Source of the DNA: Salticus scenicus
Lineage: Eukaryota; Arthropoda; Arachnida; Araneae; Salticidae
Length of the DNA stretch: 64,000 nt
Reading direction: 5' to 3'
Assembly: GCA_963930645.1 (NCBI GenBank)
Contig: OZ005656.1
Location: forward strand, 191,904,979-191,968,978
Part shown: piece after piece, positions 21,972 through 33,254 of the stretch
Layout of the letters: the number at the start of each line of letters is the position of its first letter
Numbering within the stretch: position 1 is the stretch's first letter
The notes under the pieces: model-generated
The model's input: the letters and a program-made list of their open reading frames with translations, nothing else
Database searches by the model: none
What the model was told of the DNA's origin: nothing
Made by a program: the position numbers and the translations under genes

Positions 21972-23406
21972 TATAACCAAAACTGTACGTGATGGAAATT
22001 TTTGAAAAGTTTTTTTTTTTTCAGTAACAAAAATCAGTAACTAAAAAATACAGCAGAAAAACAAATTACCTTGAAGAAAAAATTCTGTCGCAGAACATGT
22101 GTTATTTAATTGTAAAAACAAATCAATAAAGGCTATAAAACACATTTGATCCATTTGTATGTCATAACTTGTAAAGTTCATTTGCAAAGTTCATTTACTT
22201 ACTTTGAAATGCATCGAATTTACTCTGTGAAAATACTAAAGACAAGAAAAACAATAAATAAATAAATCGCCCACGTTTTAAATACTCACTCACGTTCCAG
22301 ATATATTAGAAGTTAACCCTGGAAAAGTTTTTTTTTTTTTAAAATAGAAGTATTAAGAAAATGTTGTTTGAGATATCTTTTGAGATCATTCTGTAATTTT
22401 AAAAGATAAACAAAACTTTAATGCATGTCTCTCCGAAGAACACTTTTGATGTCGTTTGATAGCTGTTCTGTGAAATTACTTTAGGTTTTATTTACTCATT
22501 AAAAGTTTAAAGTTTAGTTTTTTTTTTTTTTTTGGTCTTTAATGCATTTGTTCCTTTTAATTTCGGGCTTAGTGCGAGAAAGAAAAAGATGTATGATATT
22601 ATTGTATATATATATAGGGTTTTGTGGAAACAGATGATACTATAATTATTTTGCGGCTTTTATTATTATTATTATTATTTCTACTACTACTACTCTACTA
22701 TTACTACTACTACTACTCTACTAGTACTACTACTACTATTTTACTATTACTACTACTACTAGTACTACTAGACTATTTTAAAGTGAACACTTTTTACGAA
22801 CAACTGAAAAATTGTGAGAATTTTTACAGTTTTAGGTTCTCTTCTCACTGAGTGACTTCTTAGCATAAATAAATAAAATAAAATAAAAATAAATAAATAA
22901 AGTAAGATACTAATGAAAATTAACTAAGATAATCTAAGAACAAGAAACATACATGATCTGTTTTTAGTTTAGAAACAAGAGGACATATCAGGTTAAAGAT
23001 TTATCAAGCTCTATTAAACGGAATTTTATAGGACAGCTTATCAAAATATGAAAATTTGTTTTAATTTGGAGGTTCTTCCTTTAAAGAGATGGAATCATAT
23101 TTATGATTCTATCAAAAATATATTGATCAATTTTTTAAGAATTTTCAGTTTAAAAAATAATAATAATAATTGCAGGTGCTCAGTTTTCAGTTTGGTTTGG
23201 GTAATTGCTCTATGTTCATTTTATTGCTCGCTAAGGCTAATTCGAAGGAGCATTATACCTTTTAACCGTTTGCTCTCGAACGTCGCCTCTTAGCCGACAT
23301 TCAATTCATACTTCAACTCGAGCGGCGCCATGACCTATTAAGTTACTGTATAACTTATATCCACCAGTAATGTTCTATAACTAAAAGTGGTATAATAGGT
23401 TGGATA
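21972..23406. other. AT-rich spacer with trinucleotide microsatellite
   Basis: TTA repeats at 22660-22679 run into an imperfect CTA tract at 22681-22774. The 75-codon ORF there only translates the microsatellite. Elsewhere no gene or repeat partner was recognised. Confidence 0.65.
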
Positions 23407-23484
23407 TAATTTGTTGGACACATACATTATAGTAGGAAGAACAATTGATTAAAATTTCAGGAAATTTGGAGTAATAAATATTTC
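23407..23484 (+). repeat. Detached copy of Tc1 end sequence
   Basis: About 78 bp (ATTTGTTGGACACATACATT ... GGAGTAATAAATATT) nearly identical to 23661-23738 inside the left end of the neighbouring Tc1 composite. It lacks the outermost CACTGCTCGACATTG. It is either a fragment of a second copy or a local duplication. Confidence 0.8.
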
Positions 23485-23774
23485 GTTAAGAAAGAGACTC
23501 CATCTACATTTATTATTAAGTGTCTTTGGGCGTTGCTTGCCTTGGCCATTGGTAAATGACCAAGTATGCTTTATAAAATATCCCACAATGAAAAATTATA
23601 AAATACACTGCTCGACATTGAAAATGCAACACCAAGAAGGAATGATAATAACGGAATGAAATTTGTTGGACACATACATTATAGTAGGAAGAACAATTGA
23701 TTAAAATTTCAGGAAATTTGGAGTAATAAATATGTACTGAGAAAACAGAACATAAATCAGCGACCTCTGTGAGC

Positions 23775-24760
23775 AATAACAGCACGTATCTGCCTAGGCA
23801 TTGAATCGAACAGCGATTGGATGGCATGTACGGGTAGAGCACGTCATGAAGTTTTAACACGATGCCACAATTCATCGATCGAAGTTACTGGTGAGCAGAG
23901 CCTGACTAAGGCAGGGGCATACGGGGCAGTTGCCGCGGGCCCCCACATCAGAGGGGTCCCCCAAATCGAATAGAAAGTTTAATTTACGTTTACTTCTTTA
24001 ATGAACTTTTTTTAAACAAAATATCAGTATAGTGTAAAATCTGTCAGTGTAAAATCCGGCTTAATTGAGCCATCGTAATTACGAAAATTTAGCTTAATTC
24101 GAAACTAATGTCAGCAATTTTTCGCAGCTAGATGACAAAGTTAACAATTAGAAATAAAATGGACAGAACTATATTTTGTCTGACCATTGGAGGGGGGTGG
24201 GGGGGGGACTTTATAGTTATTTTAGGTTCTGGTCAATTTTCTTGTTATATATCTATAATAAGGTGAAAAATTTAAATACCTCCATAAAGTTCGGTTCTTC
24301 ATTACTGAAATAGTGATGCAGAGGGGGTGGGGGAGGCAAAAAAACTTTTGCCCAAGTAGTGAAGCAGAGGGGGCCCCCAAAGAAGTTTTTGCCCCGGGCC
24401 CCAGTTAGGCTAAGTCGGGCCCTGCTGGTGAGTGGTGGGGGCCAGTCGTTTTTCAACGATTAAACAGTCATTTTCATTGGTGCGAGATCAGGAGAACGCG
24501 CTGGCCAGAGCAACCGTCGAACACATTCGGCATCAATGAAGGTCCAGACAATATGGACAACTTGCGGTCGTGCATTGTCCTGCTTAAATGTTGCGCTTCG
24601 GAGGCCTTAAACACAGGGCAGAGCTATGGGCCTTAACTCGTCAGAAATATAATGGCTGGTATTCAGAGTGGCAGGAATGAAAACAAGAGGTGACCGGGAC
24701 GTGTATCCAATGGTACAACATACCATCAATCCAGGTGGTGACTCAGTATGCAGCTACCAA
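23775..24760 (-). pseudogene. Left-arm Tc1 transposase C-terminal fragment
   Basis: The minus-strand frame gives FKQDNARPQVVHIV near 24570 (second catalytic Asp) and LLWPARSPDLAPM near 24490 (third-residue region). After the 529-bp insertion (23896-24424) it resumes with DELWHRVKTS and SLFDSMPRQIRAVIAHRG near 23785-23880. Stops are present (for example after MKMTV). The insertion and stops abolish function. Confidence 0.7.
23896..24424. mobile_element. hAT-type non-autonomous element, 529 bp
   Basis: It is flanked by a perfect 8-bp direct repeat CTGGTGAG (23888-23895 and 24425-24432), and removing element plus one repeat restores alignment with the uninterrupted right arm of the Tc1 palindrome. 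The ends are CAGAGCCTGACTAAGGC and, inverted, CAGGGCCCGACTTAGCC. An 8-bp duplication with CAG-type termini is diagnostic of hAT. No transposase is encoded; the G/C-run blocks near both ends are inverted relative to each other. Confidence 0.85.
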
Positions 24761-24829
24761 AATTCTGATTACCCTCAAAACTGCATCACTGATTTGGGCG
24801 CCATTAATGTGTGATCAACGATGAACCTG

Positions 24830-25405
24830 GACGCAGGAATGGCGTGAAGTCACTTTTCAGGCAAATCACAATCCTGTTTACAGCATCAAGATTGCCTTAT
24901 CCATACTTAACGACATTATGAATAATGCACATTGCCAGCTGGGATTCGACATTATCATACTGTCCATCATTTGCAATGATGTTATGGGTTCTCATTGGAT
25001 ACACGTCTCGATTACTTCATGTTCGTATTCCTGGCACTCTGAACAGCGGCCATTAAATTTATGGTGAGTTAAGGCCCGCCCCTCTGCCCTGTATTCGAGG
25101 CCTCCGTAGGGCAAAATTTAAGCAAGATAATGCACGACAGCAAGTTGTTTGTATTGTCCGGACTTCCTTTGATACAGAATGTGTTCGACTGTTGCTCTGG
25201 CCAGCGCGTTCTCCTGACCTCGCACCAATGAAAATGACTGTTTAATCATTGAAAAGCGACTGGCCCCCCACCACTCGCCAGCAACTTCGATTGATGAATT
25301 GTGGCCTCGTGTTGAAGCTTCATGAAGTGTTCTACCCGTACATGTCATGCAATCGCTGTTCGATTCAATGCCTAGGGAGATATGTGCTGTTATTGCTCAC
25401 AGAGG
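24830..25405 (+). pseudogene. Right-arm Tc1 transposase C-terminal fragment
   Basis: Plus strand. EWREVTF precedes a degraded first-Asp region near 24840-24900, then FKQDNARQQVVCIV near 25110, LLWPARSPDLAPM near 25190, IDELWPRVEAS near 25290 and SLFDSMPREICAVIAHRG near 25355-25405, the standard Tc1 C-terminus. It has stops after MKMTV and after the EAS segment. No N-terminal DNA-binding domain was seen. Confidence 0.7.
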
Positions 25406-25559
25406 TCGCTGCTTTATGTACTGTTTTCTCAGTACATATTACTCCAAATTTCCTGAAATTTTAATCAATCGTTCTTCCTACTAAAATGTATGTGTCCAAC
25501 AAATTTCATTCCGTTATTATCATTCCTTCTTGGTGCTGAATTTTCAATGTCGAGCAGTG

Positions 25560-25917
25560 TATAATATTCATATATAATGCTCTTAATATAGGAATATACA
25601 TCAAATATAGAACCAAAATGTTTATATTTAAAATTCGTATGTTTTATATTTTGCATTTTTTTTAATTAAAAATATTGTCAGGTACCTCATTACGCTTACT
25701 AAAAGAAGGTTCGAATGAAAAGGTTAATTTTCCATCGCACTTCAGGCCCGCACATTTGGAAAATACAAAGTGGTCAACGTAAAAGAAGCCACTGACAAAA
25801 AGAGGTATAAACTTGCATTATGCTTGCCTTTTATTAATTTGCTATGTTAATACTTTTAAAAAATATACACAGTGATCCCAAAGGGTGCGAAACAATATCT
25901 CAGGATTTAGGTACACA

Positions 25918-25951
<34 letters not shown>

Positions 25952-26097
25952 TAAAATGTGAATTTAAAAATATAAATATGGGATATGAGGAACCTTGAAA
26001 TAATTGGTTGAATTGAATGCTTGCTTCTTAAGGTAAAGAGATAGCACCAATTTAGACCAATGTGTAACTAAATATAAACATTTTTGTAAATCTGTAA
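25560..26097. other. AT-rich spacer, no gene seen
   Basis: Contains poly-A at 25921-25949; nothing else recognised. Confidence 0.6.
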
Positions 26098-26300
26098 TTC
26101 GCTGCGAGGACGCAAAATTTAAGATCCAGCTGCAAAAATTCATCCCGGAAATTTTTTAGTAAAAATTTACGTTTATAACATAGCAGAAAAGGCCGGTTTT
26201 TTAAACATTAAAATTTAAAATTTCTTTTAGTTTAATTTAGTTCATGAATTCCGGTGGCAGTATAATTTAAATGATCCGAATTGTCTTGCGCCGCAAAGGG
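26098..26300 (-). mobile_element. TTAA MITE, piggyBac-like, truncated copy
   Basis: It ends GCGCCGCAAAGGG followed by TTAA (26301-26304) and aligns in inverted order with the complete copy at 51264-51485 (shared: GAGGACGCAAAATTTAAGAT, AATTTACGTTTATAACATA, GACAATTCGG inverted). The other terminus with its TTAA is missing. Confidence 0.75.
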
Positions 26301-26324
26301 TTAAGTCTTAAGCTAGATTTGCTG

Positions 26325-26480
26325 CAAAATTTCTGTCACAAGCATACAGACAGACAGACATTTTCTAAAAATGGCCAGATCATGTTCCGGACCTCCCAAA
26401 ACGTATAAATTCATCGAAAACAGACAGTTGGAAATTTTTATGAACCCAATACTTTCTTTTTTTTTTTTTTAATGTAGAAA
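26325..26480 (+). repeat. Family D 3' fragment
   Basis: The segment 'gctgcaaaatttctgtcacaa', a CAGA tract and 'cctcccaaaacgtataaatt' match the last 200 bp of the copy at 9139-10157. The hairpin is replaced by a T run at 26457-26470. Confidence 0.65.
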
Positions 26481-27331
26481 ATACACCCTAATTAAAGATA
26501 TTCACGTGGGTATTATTCTCTCTATATTTTCTGGAATATGCAATTACTGTACGTAATCCCGTAATTTCTTTTCAGACTTAATAATTTCAATTATATGAAA
26601 ATTAAATATTTATCATATCAGTCTACCCAGCTTCATAAACAATTAACTCAATTTTAAATTAATTTGTTTAAAAGGAGGATAAAACAAACAATCTTAGAAC
26701 TGTAGAAATCACGTAAACATCACATAATTAATTTTCTCTCAGAAATAATATTGCTTTAAGATTATTTCTTATAAATAAAATTGCGATAAATTGTAATTGA
26801 AAATTTAATTGTTGTATTTTGCAGTTTCAGAGACAATTAAAAACTTTCTAATTAGCTATTTATTTATTGTTAGAGGATTTTAAAAATAAAAATAATTACA
26901 AGTAAAATGAAATTTTTATATACCACGTTTTTAAATTTTCTGTTGAATCATATAAACTTGGCAATTCTATGTATTAATAAATATTTTTTTTTTTTTTTTT
27001 AATGAATTATTCCATCAACTTGAAAGAAAATGATCAAATGTGTAATAAAGAGAGCAATTATAAGAAAATTTCAAACATTTATTAATTGAATAAAAGTATT
27101 GAAAAAATGCATTGTCATCGTGTTCTGAGCTATTCTTAAAGTTTCAAATGTCTAGCTAGTTCGGAAGTTAGTTAAAAATCGATTGCAAGATTTGTAGTGG
27201 ACAAACAAACATGAAAGAGAGTTAATAAAAACGTGCTATTAAAAATCTTAATAGCTAATCTCAATCAGATTAATTTTACTAAATTTATTTTCTTAATCTG
27301 TTTCCTAATGTTTAAGTATTCAAATAATATT

Positions 27332-27370
<39 letters not shown>

Positions 27371-27454
27371 ATATTGTTTTAGATTTTTACTCGTTTTTCT
27401 TACTGTCTTTCATATTCAATTATTCCCAAATTCTTACGTACTTATTCAAAAATT
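26481..27454. other. AT-rich spacer, no gene seen
   Basis: T runs at 26985-27000 and 27333-27366. No repeat partner or ORF recognised. Confidence 0.6.
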
Positions 27455-27612
27455 ATACCTCTGGGGGTCACCGAAGCGGGAGAGCCTTCCCTTCCGTGGA
27501 GGATCAAAATTGTGATGGCATGTCTCCGGACCACCTCTAGGAGTGTGTCCCAGATCGTCGCCAATTGCCCATCTGCGCAGCACTAGTGCGACGTAAAACC
27601 CAACCACCCAAC
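27455..27612 (+). repeat. GC-rich repeat-like block with GCGACGTAAAACCC tail
   Basis: A sharp GC-rich island in AT-rich DNA, ending GTGCGACGTAAAACCCAACC. Similar GCGACGTTAAAC tails are familiar from arthropod retroposons, so this may be a SINE or LINE 3' end. No second copy is in the window and no frame is convincing. Confidence 0.35.
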
Positions 27613-27707
27613 TTACGTACTTACTGTCATTCACTACGGTATGTTTGTGAATCTCAACCAAATAAAAAATATGCCTCTATTTTAAAGTAATACAAGGTTC
27701 TTTATTT

Positions 27708-27896
27708 GTCTCTCCGTGGCTCAGTTGGTAAGAGCGCCATGTTCGTAATCCGGTGGTCCCGCGTTCGATACCCTGAAGGTCCGGAGTGTTAATTTTTGCA
27801 GACAATTAGTAGAAAATATGTCAATTGATAAAAGAAAATTTATCGTTGACTACACAATATTCTAAGAATTGTTGAAGAGTTTTTTTAAGAAGCCTT
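27708..27896 (+). repeat. tRNA-derived SINE, copy 1
   Basis: The head contains an RNA polymerase III A-box (TGGCTCAGTTGGTAAGAGCG) and B-box (GCGTTCGATACC) at tRNA spacing. The body (GTTAATTTTTGCAGACAATT ... CACAATATTCTAAGAATT) recurs at 51512, 51778 and 52305. It ends AAGAAGCCTTTTT. It is not a working tRNA gene: the acceptor and anticodon stems do not pair well and non-tRNA sequence continues past the T arm. Confidence 0.8.
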
Positions 27897-28393
27897 TTTC
27901 TTACATCTCTTTTTAGAAAAAAAAAAAAAAAAAAAGTTTTTTGTGGACTACAATCGCCCTTTATTGGGCAGAATATTCACTAAAATGTCAATGAAACAAT
28001 TAACAATACAAAATAAAAATGATTAGGAAAAACACATAAACATTAACCAAATAAGTAAAATGTTAAGTTATAATATAAAAAAATAATAATAAACTAAAAT
28101 AATAATAAAAAGGTGCCTCAGACGAATAATTAAATTGCAGATATTGGTCGTTAATCAGAAAATGAAATCATAAAACTTATAGGCAATCGTGTGGTGCTGC
28201 CATCTGTTGTGAATTTTAAGAAATAATTTCTATTTTCTAAACACAGTTCAAATTTCCTCAATTTTGGTTAATGAACAAAAAAGTTATTATTTTTTTTTTT
28301 TTCAAATTAAATTTTATTCTAACTTTGAAAAGATTTATATGATACGCTATAATAAAAATTTGGGTTTTAAAAGTTTTTTTTAAATATATTATT

Positions 28394-29285
28394 TTGAAGT
28401 GTAACCGCCACACAACTTCCATTACCCTACTATTGTACATATTATATATTCGTTTTGGAAATAATGTAGCCATAAAACATAAGATTGATTTCACAAAATG
28501 GATATCTAACGATTTATTTTTCAGCTCAAACGGCTACATACGTCATAAAAATATGTAAAAGAGAATTTACATAGCGAGTTAAAAAAAAAAAAAAAAATCG
28601 TTAGAGCCGTTTTTTGAAATATTCATTTACAGATCTAATGAAAGGTTAATCAGAAAGTCTTTCAATTTCATGTAGTAACCAAGTAATACATGCAAAAGAA
28701 GCTCTAAAAAAGGGCTTTTGTTGCAAATTTGGAGACAAATTTTAAAGCCGTTTTGAGATATCGACATTCAGTCCCACTGACGGTTTTTACCAAAACTTGG
28801 CAAGCACATCTGATTACCGAAAACTAACATTTACATACGTAAGAAAATCTAAAAGGGAGTTAATATAGCGAGTTTTAAGAAAATCCGTTTAGTCTTTAAA
28901 AAAAAAAAAAAAAAAAAAAGCACTTGCGAGACCTAACATTGACGTATTTATATAGGACGTCTCTCAATTTTCCTCAACCAACCAGCTAATGCATACGAAA
29001 GGTCATCTAAACGGTATTTATCTAACTACTTTGAAGAAAATCGTTAGAGCCGTTTTTGAGACACTGACCTACCGTTTCACTTCCGGTTTTCCAATTTTCT
29101 CTTAAACTTGAATAATCTGTACACCGGACCTGTCTTAATTCTGAAGTTTCGTCATTCTGTTTTTATTAATTTTGGAGATATGATAATGGAAAATTTCCCC
29201 CCGGCCATATACACACTAACCAATTGTAAAAAGCCCCTTTTACATTCAGGCGACCTTAAAACATATAAATCAAGTAAAAACTTGA

Positions 29286-29322
<37 letters not shown>

Positions 29323-29370
29323 AAATACAATGTTTCCATTCCCTACGGTAATCGTGTAATGGGAGGTATT
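28394..29370 (+). repeat. Hairpin-ended repeat, family B, copy 1
   Basis: The 5' end is GAAGTGTAACCGCCACACAA followed by CTTCCATTACCC. The 3' end near 29328-29370 is a degraded hairpin (TTTCCATTCCCTACGGTAAT ... GTAATGGGAGG). The body carries two degenerate copies of the 'atcgttagagccgttttt' module, matching 30912-31915 inverted. A/T runs at 28902-28919 and 29290-29319. Confidence 0.7.
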
Positions 29371-30033
29371 TAACATTTTGAGAGGTACAACAATCGATTT
29401 AAACACTTTCCATACTTGTGTGTGTGAGAGAGAAAAATTGTGTGGCAGCTCTAGATCAAGAACTAATGGACAAAATTTTATATATACTTTTATACAAAGA
29501 AGTAGAAGTATCCACAAATAATACAATGCAGAACTACTTAGGAGCCTTGCAAAAGTACGTGAATCTCTGAGGAGCATAGAAAAGAATGGGTTCATAGAAA
29601 TTTAACTGATTCTGATCCTGAAATCTGAAATACTTCTTTAAATGTTCTTGGCTCAACTTAGGCTTAACTTAGAATAAAGAAGATAATTTGAGGCTAGAAT
29701 TACGACCCAAAATAGACACTAGTTCCTGTACAAAATGTTTTAAAAATTGCTGCCATGATATTTTGACTCGGCAGCTTTTATTGCTCCTTATGTAGCTAGA
29801 GTAAAATGTATATTACAATAATTGTGAGTAATGGGAATTTCTTGGGATGAACAATTTACTGGGAATTAGAAAGTAACTGGAAAAATTGGTCATCAGATAT
29901 TGGACATCTTGTACTATTTAAAATTTCCAGGTGTTATTTTTACTCGATAGATAGCAAAGAAAAGAAGCGATTACAACTGTATACCTTTACAAATACCCTA
30001 ATGCTTATGGTACAGTTGCATATTTAAGATATA
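29371..30033. other. Mostly unassigned; short family D-like stretch
   Basis: 'gtgtggcagctctagatcaa' at 29440-29460 resembles 2080-2100, hinting at an old repeat fragment. Nothing else recognised. Confidence 0.4.
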
Positions 30034-30225
30034 CGGAGTTGTCAATATTTATAATTTATTCCAGAGCATTGAAAGCCCAGCCTTTTTTTCATACCATTAA
30101 TTTTGAAGACTAATTTTCTTCATATTTAATTGTTATCACATACTGAAGAGAAATATTCTTCAAAAATTCCGGTGCAAAAAAAGAAGGCGGGGCTAAAAAT
30201 GCTCCAGAATAAATGGTAAAAGTTG
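30034..30225. mobile_element. Palindromic MITE relic
   Basis: AATTTATTCCAGAGCATTGA on the left faces AATGCTCCAGAATAAA on the right, and GCCTTTTTTTCATACCATTA faces an inverted equivalent ending GAAGGCGGGGC. Same subfamily as 47378-48073 (TTTATTCCGGAGC block). Ends are degraded, no target duplication. Confidence 0.6.
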
Positions 30226-30911
30226 GCATCTTTGGATTTTAAACATCTGAAAATAACTTTGAAACTTGTCTTGTTATGTCCAAATCTAGGATTGATCCCT
30301 TAAAAATGTTAACCCTTCCACGTCTAAAACTTATGGGCATTCTTATCGGTGCCAGGGTTACTGATTAGGTCAAGAAAATCCTCCCTGTAAATGATATTAA
30401 ATTTTGGACATATTGAGAGATTGTACTATACTTAGTTGTAAATATTTTATTGTTTGTTATGTCTACTATAAACCAAATAAAAATAATAGCTCACTGTTTT
30501 TCTTCGTGACAACCATTCACATTGATTAATTTTATATCCGAACCAAAACAAAAGTAACTGCCTCTCTTACAATTTTTTATAAATAATATAACGCTTTACA
30601 ACCCATGGATAACCTGAAATTATATTTCCTTGTGGTGCCCTAAATCTCTACAGCAATAAAGAAAAAACAAATTACATTAATTATTCTAGTAACTTTCACG
30701 CGTCTGAAAATTATCGAATCGATAAATTACTTTTCAATTTTTTAAGCTGCCTTTATTCGAAAGACCGCTTTATCACTAGATTACGTCACCACCAATGATT
30801 TCCCATCTCTTTCAACTGAAATTAAAAAATTTAAACCAAATAATTTTCATAGCTTTTCCGGTATAAAATATTGCATTTCTAATAAATATTCGTTAACATT
30901 TTATCTTTTTA

Positions 30912-31915
30912 TTACTTCCATTACTGTACTACCGAAGGTAATGGAAGTATTGTATTCGGTCTGAAAATTCGATATCGGGTTTTCACCTGATTTACACGTT
31001 TTAAGGTCCCCTGAGTCCAAAAAAGTGGTTTTTGGCAATTGGTCAGTGTGTATGTGTGTATGTGTGTATGTGTGTGTGTGTGTGTGTGTGTGGAGAATTT
31101 TCTGGCTATTATAGCTCAGAAACTAATAAAGATAGAGCTACGAAACTTTAGAATTGAAATACGTCTGGTGTACAGATGAAATTTCCAAATTTTGGTGAAA
31201 ATTGAAAAACCGGAAGTGGGACCGTAAGTCCGTATCTCAAAAACGGCTCTAACGATTTATTTCAAACTTGCTATATAAACACTCTATTAGATGTCCTTTC
31301 GAATGATATAGTTGGTTAGTTCAGGAAAATTGATAGGCGTCCTGTATAAATAGCTCAATTTCAGGCCTTGCAAAGGCGTTCCTTTAAAAACTGTTGTACG
31401 GATTTTTTTCAAACTCGCTATTTTAACTCACTTTTAAATATGCTTTTGTAAGTAATTATTGATTTTAGCCGGAAGTGGGACACCGGAAACCGGAAGTGGG
31501 ACCGTAAGTCCGTATCTCAAAAACGGCTCTAACGATTTTCTTCAAATTTGCGATATAAACACTCTATTAGATGTCCTTTCGAATGATATAGTTGGTTAGT
31601 TCAGGAAAATTGATAGGCGTCCTGTATAAATAGCTCAATTTCAGGTCTCCCAAGGGCGTTCCTTTAAAAACAGCTGTACGGATTTTTTTTCAAATTCGCC
31701 ATATTAACTCACTTTTAAATATCCTTTTGTATGTAATTATTGTTTTCCGGTCAATAATTGATTTTTTGTAAAAGTTGGTATTTCAAAAACAGCTCTAACG
31801 ATTTTCTCTTTAGTTCACTTTTATGTTTTCTAATCGCATTATCTCTCAAAAATGTATGTAATATGTGTAATAGTGGGTAATGGAAGTCGTGTGGTTATTT
31901 CACACCAGATTTTTT
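30912..31915 (-). repeat. Hairpin-ended repeat, family B, copy 2
   Basis: The left edge is the 3' hairpin (TACTTCCATTAC / GTAATGGAAGTA, 30913-30951). The right edge, read on the minus strand, is ATCTGGTGTGAAATAACCAC followed by ACGACTTCCATTACCC. It has the family body with (TG)n at 31045-31090, 'tgatttacacgttttaaggt' and a duplicated internal module (31211-31760). No ORF. Confidence 0.75.
31211..31760. repeat. Tandem duplication, 280-bp period
   Basis: Two adjacent units begin CGGAAGTGGGACCGTAAGTC at 31211 and 31491. A central stretch of about 95 bp (starting TATATAAACACTCTATTAGA) is identical in both. Other copies of the family have only diverged module pairs, so this looks like a recent duplication or conversion. 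Confidence 0.85.
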
Positions 31916-31972
31916 ATTTTTCAGATTGTAAATTAACTCTTTGCCGATCCTATTTGATTTCATTCCTCTGGT

Positions 31973-32116
31973 CAGTGTTCTCAAATTTAGGGACTTTTTT
32001 ATTCAATATCCATCACTAAAATTTAACTGTAATGGTTGCCTAATGTGTATTAAATATCACTCTTCAAAATTATTTATTGTAGCTGAATAAAAGAATCCCT
32101 AAATTTGTCAACATTG
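31973..32116. mobile_element. Palindromic MITE, CAGTGTTCTCAAATTTAGGG type
   Basis: CAGTGTTCTCAAATTTAGGG on the left and CAATGTTGACAAATTTAGGG inverted on the right, followed in both arms by TTTATTCA. Related in ends and layout to 32328-32496 and 62966-63325. 144 bp; no clean target duplication. Confidence 0.6.
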
Positions 32117-32327
32117 TTAAGAGCACTTTAGAACAAAGGGTTTAATTGAATAATAATAATTATTATTATAATGAAATAAGTTTTCTTTTATAATTAAATG
32201 TTTTTTATTTGCATAAATACAATATATAAATACATATTTCTTTAATGATTGCCGTTATATTAATATATGTATAGCATAATTAAAAAATTTGGTATATAAC
32301 AACTATACGACTTCCATTACCCACTAC

Positions 32328-32496
32328 CAATGTTGTCAGATCTGGCGGATTTTTTTTCAATAATCACGAATAATTTTTATTTGTAACGTTTGTCCAATCA
32401 CTTCGAAGAATGATAGTCTATTGTGTATATAAAATATCACTTCTCAAAATTAGTGGTGATTATTGAATAAAAAAGCAGCCAGATCTCGCAATACTG
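32328..32496. mobile_element. Palindromic MITE, CAATGTTGTCAGATCTG type
   Basis: CAATGTTGTCAGATCTGGCG on the left and CAGTATTGCGAGATCTGGC inverted on the right, followed by TTTTTTTCAATAATCAC in both. It aligns with the split MITE at 62966-63325. It sits in the 5' end of a family B repeat; flanks read CCACTA on the left and a diverged CCCGCAACTA on the right. Confidence 0.7.
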
Positions 32497-33254
32497 CCCG
32501 CAACTACACATGTTATGGAATATTTTAAGCAATAATGTAATCAGAAGGCATGAAAGTCATTTAACAAATTAGACACCTGAAAAATTTCCTTTAAGAGCAA
32601 ATTGATTACACATGTCATGAAGACATATAAAAATGATTTACACAGTGAGTTTAAAAAAAGAAAAAATTCGTTAAAGATTTTTTTTTTTTTTTTTTTTTTT
32701 TTGTAACACTTGTTTTAGGGATGTATAACTGATTTATCTAGTCAGGATACCTGTGAGTTTTTCCAGTAGCAAACAAGTAGTACACGGTAAAAGGTATCTA
32801 AAATGGTGTTTATGTAGCAAATTTGAAAAAAATCGCCAGAGAAGTTTTTGAAGTGCCGCTTTTCTGTCTCATTGCTGATTTTCATCAAAATTTGAGAAAC
32901 TCGTCCACTCAACCGTAATTAATAATTACATATCATCTACATAAGGATATTTATAAGGGAGTGAATAAGGGAGTTTAAAGAAAATCCGTAGAGCCATTTT
33001 TAAAGGCACATACTTGCGAGACCTAAAACTGATCTTTTTATACAGGACTTCTATTGATTTTCCTGAAATAATCAAGCAATACATAAGAAAGACATCTAAA
33101 AAAGATGCTGGGATGTATACATATCAACTTTGAGGAAAACCGTAAGAACCGTTTATGAGATACGGGCCTAGGATCCTATTTCTGGTTTTCCAATTTTTAC
33201 CAAAAGATGGAAAAATCATTTATATTCTAGATCTGGCTTAATTCCGAGTCCGAC

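Larger units (their letters stand above)
23606..25559. mobile_element. Palindromic composite of two Tc1-type 3' halves
   Basis: Both outer ends are CACTGCTCGACATTGAAAAT flanked by TA. The first 180 bp of the two arms are almost identical when inverted. Each arm continues into the C-terminal part of a Tc1 transposase reading inward to outward: minus strand on the left, plus strand on the right. Similarity continues to about 24760 and 24960, with a short unique centre. A normal element has one transposase; here two 3' halves are joined head to head with the N-terminus mostly missing. The left arm is split by an hAT-type insertion. Confidence 0.8.

Noticed and set aside
22624..22851. 75-codon ORF rich in Leu and Tyr
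   Set aside because: It is the translation of TTA/CTA microsatellites.
23516..23875. 119-codon minus-strand ORF
   Set aside because: It is an out-of-frame reading through the Tc1 end and transposase fragment; a near-identical reading occurs in the other arm.
27708..27785. Functional tRNA gene
   Set aside because: Good A and B boxes but poor acceptor and anticodon stems, and the same non-tRNA body follows in four copies, so it is a SINE head.
29152..29595. 147-codon minus-strand ORF
   Set aside because: It overlaps the end of a family B repeat and a poly-A run (Lys stretch); no domain is recognisable.
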